Source: Sedimentibacter sp. SX930
Lineage (GTDB): Bacteria; Bacillota; Bacilli; Lactobacillales; Aerococcaceae
Assembly (NCBI GenBank): GCA_002155105.1
Contig: MUZD01000013.1
Location: forward strand, 1 to 48,253
Direction of reading: 5' to 3'
Length of the DNA: 48,253 nt
Below are positions 43,323-48,253 of this stretch, one piece after another. A model generated the notes under the pieces. That model was not told where the DNA came from. It searched no databases and saw only the letters and a list, made by a program, of their open reading frames with translations. Both the position numbers and the translations under genes were made by a program. Numbering within the stretch: the stretch's first letter is position 1; every line of letters starts with the position of its first letter.

Positions 43323-43398
43323 TGTTCTCCTCCTGAGCGTATCCAAAATTATACGATAGATTATGAATATCTTACCCTTCAATTTTATCATTCTTTAA
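43323..43398 (-). promoter_or_regulatory. Conserved upstream module shared with the LRR-protein gene
   Basis: Reading minus, ATTCATAAT, then CGTATAATTTTGG and GCTCAGGAGGAGAACA lead to the ATG. The gene at 34587-40469 has the same order with TGTACAATTTTGG. TATAAT here is a good -10 box. The common segment extends about 75 bases, so the two genes were duplicated with their promoter or share regulation. Confidence 0.55.
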
Positions 43399-43456
43399 CA
43401 AATATAAATAAAGAAATTTTTTAAGCTCGCTTCTTCTCACAACAAAAAGGATTGCG

Positions 43457-43504
43457 AAAAAAAGCAACGGCTCTAGCTCTTAATATATCCGAGCTAAAGC
43501 CGTT
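43457..43504 (-). terminator. Terminator of the GW-G5-Ig protein gene
   Basis: AACGGCTTTAGCTC and GAGCTAGAGCCGTT (minus) form a 14-pair stem with one G-U, and a seven-T run follows. It lies 45 bases after the stop. Confidence 0.88.
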
Positions 43505-43548
43505 GTGTATTTTTTTATTCGTCCAGTGTGTTTCCGAGTGACATTCGC

Positions 43549-46500
43549 TTATTGTGGAAGTGAATCCACTACAAATGTTGACGTTGATACTCTACCGAAA
43601 TAATCAACAGCAGTTAACGTATATGTCCCATTTTTCGTGAAAGTCATCATTTCCATGAAATCTGAGTCCACATTGGCTGACATGTTTTCCGTCGTACCAT
43701 CTGGACGCGTGACTGAAACGATACCCACATCATCAATAGCCATTAGGCGATATGTCACCGAATCAGCCGTTCTTGATTCTTCCATTGCGTAGACATCAGG
43801 AGCGAATGCGTCAATGTTGAATGTCGGGATAGACAAGTAGGTTACATTGCCTGATTTATCGTAGGCAATCACATCGCTGTATCCGTTTCTCGTTACATTG
43901 AATGAGAACTCGTTGCTTGTTATCGTCGTCCCATCAGGGGCGATGGCATGGTCAAAGTCGCTTTCTGGAATGCTTACGTAAACTGTAATGGATTGTTCTT
44001 GTGTTGGATTCGGATTGCTTACCGTGTAAGTAATTTTTGGTCCTACTTTATCAACAAAGCCATCAATCTGGGTAACCTCATAGGTTGCGACTGCTTCGTT
44101 TCCGCTATTGTCGGTAACCTTGAATGTATACGTTCCATTTTGATAGAACGTGTATTCGGATGGCCCCCATCCATAGGTTGTCGTTCCGTCATGTGAAACA
44201 AAGGTAGCAATCCCACCATCTTCAACGATAGTAACCCTAAGGACAAGCTCTTCTGCTGCATTAGTCGTACGCGAAGGCGTAAAGAAAATGAGTGGCGCAT
44301 GATTGTCTTCCGTTTTGACTGGAACGACTTTCACGTTGAAGATGTCAATGTTGATAGACTCGACATTCCCGGATTTATCGACTGCTTGGATAGTGTACGT
44401 TCCAGGTTTTATTACCGTGAAGTGATATTCACTGTCATTGATGATCGTATAACCGTCTTCTGCGATAATATAAGCTACTGCATCATTATCTGTTGCATGA
44501 ACTGTAACATCAACTGCATCCACATTTGATTCGGTTGTGCTCACTTCGTAGCTCAATTCTGTGAAAGTCCCATTCGGCACCGGTGCTAGAATGTTGGTAA
44601 TGTCCACACCTTCATAGGCTATGTTTCCGTTCACATCAGTGATGGTCACATGATAATAGCCATTTTTGCTTACGACGAAGTTTGCAATATCACTGGTTAC
44701 AACTGTCTCATCTGGTAAAGTGATTGATGCGACACCGACATTGTCGGTTGCGACAACAGTAAAAATAATCGGTCCAATAGTTGGAGAAGTGTTCAAAATC
44801 AATTGCGCTTGAGGATTTTCCACATCAACATAAACCGGTTCTTCTACGTCTTCCACAACTTCTTTAGTACCATAAACAACTACTTGTTTGACTGGTACTA
44901 CGGTGATTCTTGCAGATACTTTTTCTTCACTAGTTTTTACACCGTTAACATAAGTTACGTTATAAGTTGTTTCTTTAACACCTTCGACACCTTCAGAAAT
45001 CACTTCAACAGTACCTACTAATTTAGTATCGTCATAACTAAACTCACGCTCGTAAGCAACAGGAGTAGATACTACTTCTTGTTTAACTTCGATTGTTTGT
45101 GCGCCAACTACGACTACTTTGTTAACAGGTGCTTTCGTTACTACTTCAGATGCTACTGTACGGGAAACTTCTTCACCGTTATTGTATGTTACTGTATACG
45201 AAATTTCTTTCGTTCCAGTTTGGCCTTGAGTTTCTACTACTTCTGTACCCTCAACTAAGGTGTTGTCATATTTCGTGACTGTTTGATATGCTATATCTTC
45301 TATTTCGGTAATAGTTCCAGTTGTTTCAATAGCTTTTGTCCCCACTGTGATCACTTTATTTACAGGAGCTACGGTTACTTCTTCTGCTACTGCAGTTTCA
45401 CTAATTTTTTGTCCTTTAACATAAGTTACTTCATAAGTAGTTACTTTTGTTCCGTTTTGTCCTTCGGTTGTTACCACTGATGAATCTGTATAAGCTGACT
45501 CGTCATTTTGGTAGACTGTTCCAAATGAAATTTCTGTTTCCCGTACTTCTTGCTTAACTTCTTTTGTTCCCACTCGAATAATTTGGTTAACAGATTCAGT
45601 TTCTACTGTATTTCCTATTTGTACTTTTTCACCAATTACTCCATCAGTAGTTTTTTGAGTATAAGTCTTAACGACTATACCATCTTGGCCTACTTGATCT
45701 ATTACTGTTTCACCAACCATCAAAGAGTCGTCCTCAACAGTTACAATTTTATAAGGCGCTGTAGTTGTTTCTTCAAATGTATTTGTTACTACAGTTACTA
45801 CTTTTTGTGTTCCTATGACTACTACTTCAGTTGTAGGCGCAATTACAAACCATTCTTCACCTCTTACACTTGATACTTGGATACCATTTTCAGTTGTTAC
45901 TGTGATTGGTACTACGATCATACCGTAATCCCCTTGTTTTTCTACATAGGTAGTACCTTCAGGAAGTGATCCATCATACCGTGTGATAATTTCGTAAGGA
46001 ATTTGGATGTTTAGAGAGTCTACACGCACTGTTACCACTTTTTCAGGTGTTACTTCTACTGTTTCAACACGTTCAGGTTCGATTACTTCTTCATAAGCCT
46101 CTGATACTAGTTGTTTTTCTTCTGTAAATTCGCCTGTTTCATTCCCTTCAGCGTCCAATACTGGTACTTGAATAGTTACATATACGGCTTCTACATGCAA
46201 TATTACCGCAGGAATCACTACATCTTTGGTTATGGCAGGAATAACGTTTGTTACTTCTTCGCCAATGAATGTATATTCAGAATCAGGAGCCATTGTGATT
46301 TCTTCATACGTTTCACCGTCTACAACAACTTCTTCCGTTTGTTCATTCAGGCAAGCTTTCGCAACCCAACCTAATTCCTTTCCGTTCATCGAAACTAAGA
46401 CCCAGGTTACGCCATAATCAGTAATCTGCTCTTTGCTTACTTTTACGGTTTTGCCAAGGTAATCCGCACTGGAACCGACTGTTTGATAGCTTTTTGTTCC

Positions 46501-48153
46501 CCACGGTGCTGTGTTGATGGCATCCGTTCCGCGGGTGATCGTTGCTTGGTAATCAACTTCAGTTTCTGCTACGATTTTTGCATAGGTTTGGACAGTCAAA
46601 GCATCTTTCGCGATCCAACCCAGAACTTCGCCGTTCAACGAAATTTGTGCCCACGTCACGCCATAGTCTGTCACTTGTTCTTTGGTGACTTCGACTGTTT
46701 GATCACTGTAGTCTGCACTTGATGCAAGCGTTTGGTAACCTTTCGTTCCCCACGGTGCTGTGTTGATGGCATCCGTAGCACGGCTGATTGTTGCGGAATA
46801 TTCCACTGCTGTTTCTTCTGTTATTTGGGCATAGGTTTGGATTTTCAAAGCATCTTTCGCAATCCAGCCCAATACTTCGCCATTCAGGGAGACTTGTGCC
46901 CACGTTACGCCATAATCCGTTTCTTGTTCCTTTGTGACTTCAACCGTTTGGCCAACGTAAGCTGCACTGGTCGCAAGCGTTTGGTAGCCTTTCGTGCCCC
47001 ATGGAGCCGTGTTGATGGCATCGTAATCACGAGCGATCGTTGCCGAATAAGCGACTGCTGTTTCTTTTGTGACTTGCGCGTAGCTCTGCGCTGTCAAAGC
47101 CTCTTTCGCGATCCAGCCTAAAGATTCACCGTTTAAGGAGATTTGTGCCCAGGTCACGCCGTAATCGGTCGTTTGTTCCTTCGTTACTTCGACTGTTTGG
47201 CCAGCATAAGCTGCACTTGTTGAAATCGTTTGGTAGCCTTTCGTACCCCATGGCGCTGTGTTGATGGCATCTGTATCACGGCTGATGACGGCAGGATACT
47301 CGACTGCTGTTTCGGAAACGATAGCCGCATAGGTTTGCGTGGTCAAGGCATCTTTGGCAATCCAGCCGAGTTCTTTCCCATCCAGTGAAACCAAGGCCCA
47401 GGTTACGCCGTAGTCAGTCACCTGTTCTTTAGTGACCTCTACGGCTTTACCTGCAAAGTCCGCGCTCGATGCGATAGTCTGATAACCGCGTATGCCCCAA
47501 GGAGATGTATTGATCGCATCCGTGTCACGGCTGATTGTGGCAGGATATTCGACTGCCGTTTCGGAAACGATAGCTGCATAAGTTTGCGCAGTCAATGCAT
47601 CTTTTGCGATCCAACCGAGTTCTTTCCCATTCATAGAAACCAAAGCCCAGGTCACGCCATAATCCGTCACTTGCTCTTTTATTACGTCCACGGTTCTACC
47701 CACATAATATGCGCTCAATCCGATCGTTTGATAGCCTTGTATTCCCCACGGTGCGGTATTGATCGCATCCGTATCTCGGCTGATGACAGCGGGGTATTCG
47801 ACGTCTATCGTGGACAAAATGGTTGCGTAATCCACTTCTTCGGCAGCAGGTACTTCTTCAGATACTTCGCTTGGAGTCTGTGGTTCAGCAAATTCAGAAA
47901 TCACAGCTTGTGTTGCCGAATTAGTGCTGTCTTCGGACTCTTGGGAATTCGTTTGAACCGCATTTTCAGAAGCTCCCAATACTACGGAACCTGCCCCTGA
48001 CTCACTTCCGGCAACACTTTCTGATGCTGTTGCCCCCTCAATCTCATCCGCTGATATTTGTGGGACATCAACAGCGCCTAAAGCAATGACCGTGGCACCC
48101 ATTATCCCCAAAACTGCCCATTGCGATTTGACCTTGCGCAATACTTTTCTCAT
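43549..48153 (-). CDS. Giant secreted surface protein: six GW modules, five G5 domains, five Ig-like domains
   Basis: A 1534-residue protein. The signal peptide (VKSQWAVLGIMGATVIALG) is followed by a Ser/Glu-rich linker of about 75 residues, six 83-residue GW modules (47830-46337), and a Val/Glu/Thr-rich stretch. Five G5-type domains come next, each ending like APVNKVVVVGAQTI or APVNKVITVGTKAI. Five Ig-like domains close the chain (VVATDNVGVASITLPD, TFKVTDNSGNEAVATYEV). G5 domains bind N-acetylglucosamine-containing glycans or mediate zinc-linked adhesion in other Gram-positives. The chain ends STFVVDSLPQ, with no LPXTG or membrane helix. GGAGGAG before the ATG fixes the start. It is probably a wall-held adhesin, first of three paralogs in this direction, each with its own terminator. 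Confidence 0.9.
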   Translation of the reverse strand: MRKVLRKVKSQWAVLGIMGATVIALGAVDVPQISADEIEGATASESVAGSESGAGSVVLGASENAVQTNSQESEDSTNSATQAVISEFAEPQTPSEVSEEVPAAEEVDYATILSTIDVEYPAVISRDTDAINTAPWGIQGYQTIGLSAYYVGRTVDVIKEQVTDYGVTWALVSMNGKELGWIAKDALTAQTYAAIVSETAVEYPATISRDTDAINTSPWGIRGYQTIASSADFAGKAVEVTKEQVTDYGVTWALVSLDGKELGWIAKDALTTQTYAAIVSETAVEYPAVISRDTDAINTAPWGTKGYQTISTSAAYAGQTVEVTKEQTTDYGVTWAQISLNGESLGWIAKEALTAQSYAQVTKETAVAYSATIARDYDAINTAPWGTKGYQTLATSAAYVGQTVEVTKEQETDYGVTWAQVSLNGEVLGWIAKDALKIQTYAQITEETAVEYSATISRATDAINTAPWGTKGYQTLASSADYSDQTVEVTKEQVTDYGVTWAQISLNGEVLGWIAKDALTVQTYAKIVAETEVDYQATITRGTDAINTAPWGTKSYQTVGSSADYLGKTVKVSKEQITDYGVTWVLVSMNGKELGWVAKACLNEQTEEVVVDGETYEEITMAPDSEYTFIGEEVTNVIPAITKDVVIPAVILHVEAVYVTIQVPVLDAEGNETGEFTEEKQLVSEAYEEVIEPERVETVEVTPEKVVTVRVDSLNIQIPYEIITRYDGSLPEGTTYVEKQGDYGMIVVPITVTTENGIQVSSVRGEEWFVIAPTTEVVVIGTQKVVTVVTNTFEETTTAPYKIVTVEDDSLMVGETVIDQVGQDGIVVKTYTQKTTDGVIGEKVQIGNTVETESVNQIIRVGTKEVKQEVRETEISFGTVYQNDESAYTDSSVVTTEGQNGTKVTTYEVTYVKGQKISETAVAEEVTVAPVNKVITVGTKAIETTGTITEIEDIAYQTVTKYDNTLVEGTEVVETQGQTGTKEISYTVTYNNGEEVSRTVASEVVTKAPVNKVVVVGAQTIEVKQEVVSTPVAYEREFSYDDTKLVGTVEVISEGVEGVKETTYNVTYVNGVKTSEEKVSARITVVPVKQVVVYGTKEVVEDVEEPVYVDVENPQAQLILNTSPTIGPIIFTVVATDNVGVASITLPDETVVTSDIANFVVSKNGYYHVTITDVNGNIAYEGVDITNILAPVPNGTFTELSYEVSTTESNVDAVDVTVHATDNDAVAYIIAEDGYTIINDSEYHFTVIKPGTYTIQAVDKSGNVESINIDIFNVKVVPVKTEDNHAPLIFFTPSRTTNAAEELVLRVTIVEDGGIATFVSHDGTTTYGWGPSEYTFYQNGTYTFKVTDNSGNEAVATYEVTQIDGFVDKVGPKITYTVSNPNPTQEQSITVYVSIPESDFDHAIAPDGTTITSNEFSFNVTRNGYSDVIAYDKSGNVTYLSIPTFNIDAFAPDVYAMEESRTADSVTYRLMAIDDVGIVSVTRPDGTTENMSANVDSDFMEMMTFTKNGTYTLTAVDYFGRVSTSTFVVDSLPQ

Positions 48154-48253
48154 TATTCTCCTCCTCGTATTAAAAGAATATTTGTGATATAAATATTATT
48201 CATTTCACTTTTAAATAATATCATTTTTAGTTAAATTTAAGAATATTTATTTT

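Noticed and set aside
34587-48153. Sortase-anchored proteins
   Set aside because: None of the three giant proteins ends with LPXTG, a hydrophobic segment and a charged tail.

Overview
This window looks like chromosome from a low-GC Gram-positive bacterium of the order Lactobacillales, most likely Carnobacteriaceae and possibly Trichococcus. That is an inference from protein resemblance and gene types: GW-module surface proteins, an Rgg/MutR regulator, an M29 aminopeptidase, a CoA-disulfide-reductase fusion, GMP reductase, AGGAGG ribosome sites and Rho-independent terminators. Housekeeping blocks are clearly richer in GC than the accessory blocks, which are AT-rich.

Layout. 1-8663 (minus strand): the first part of an exopolysaccharide operon. 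In transcription order it has two phosphoglycosyl transferases, a GT8 enzyme, an acyltransferase-3 protein, a GT4 enzyme, a Wzy-like polymerase, a hexapeptide acetyltransferase and a protein cut by the window edge. 9421-12234: GC-rich hairpin repeats, a YhcH pseudogene, a membrane-anchored HIRAN protein and a Gly/Asp-rich protein. 13007-18331: UvsE, a Gfo/Idh/MocA oxidoreductase and a four-part CoA-disulfide reductase (FAD reductase, rhodanese, TusA, DsrE) behind a CsoR/CstR-type operator. 18397-19150: a 189-bp-period hairpin array. 19252-20832: a flavodoxin and a coiled-coil protein.

20994-24000 is a small AT-rich accessory island. It holds a dead tyrosine-recombinase remnant, a stand-alone reverse transcriptase of the abortive-infection/DRT type with a long structured leader, and two unannotated small proteins. 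24404-27107 returns to core genes: M29 aminopeptidase, small membrane coiled-coil protein, tRNA-Arg(CCT) and an NADP-binding reductase.

27329-28514 is a divergent Rgg/MutR regulator and a 56-residue pheromone-precursor-like peptide. A 9-bp inverted repeat surrounds the promoter. 29493-34515: GMP reductase, then a LysR regulator and YeiH-type transporter, originally divergent, whose shared promoter region was split by a complete 1690-bp ISLre2-family element (26-bp terminal repeats, 9-bp target duplication).

34587-48153 (minus): three paralogous giant secreted proteins. They share a signal peptide and 83-residue GW modules (7, 5 and 6 copies) but end in different domains: BspA-type leucine-rich repeats, an NlpC/P60 hydrolase, or G5 plus Ig-like domains. 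None has a sortase signal, so GW modules probably hold them on the wall.

The strongest candidates for undescribed biology are the reverse transcriptase with its leader, and the Rgg-peptide circuit.
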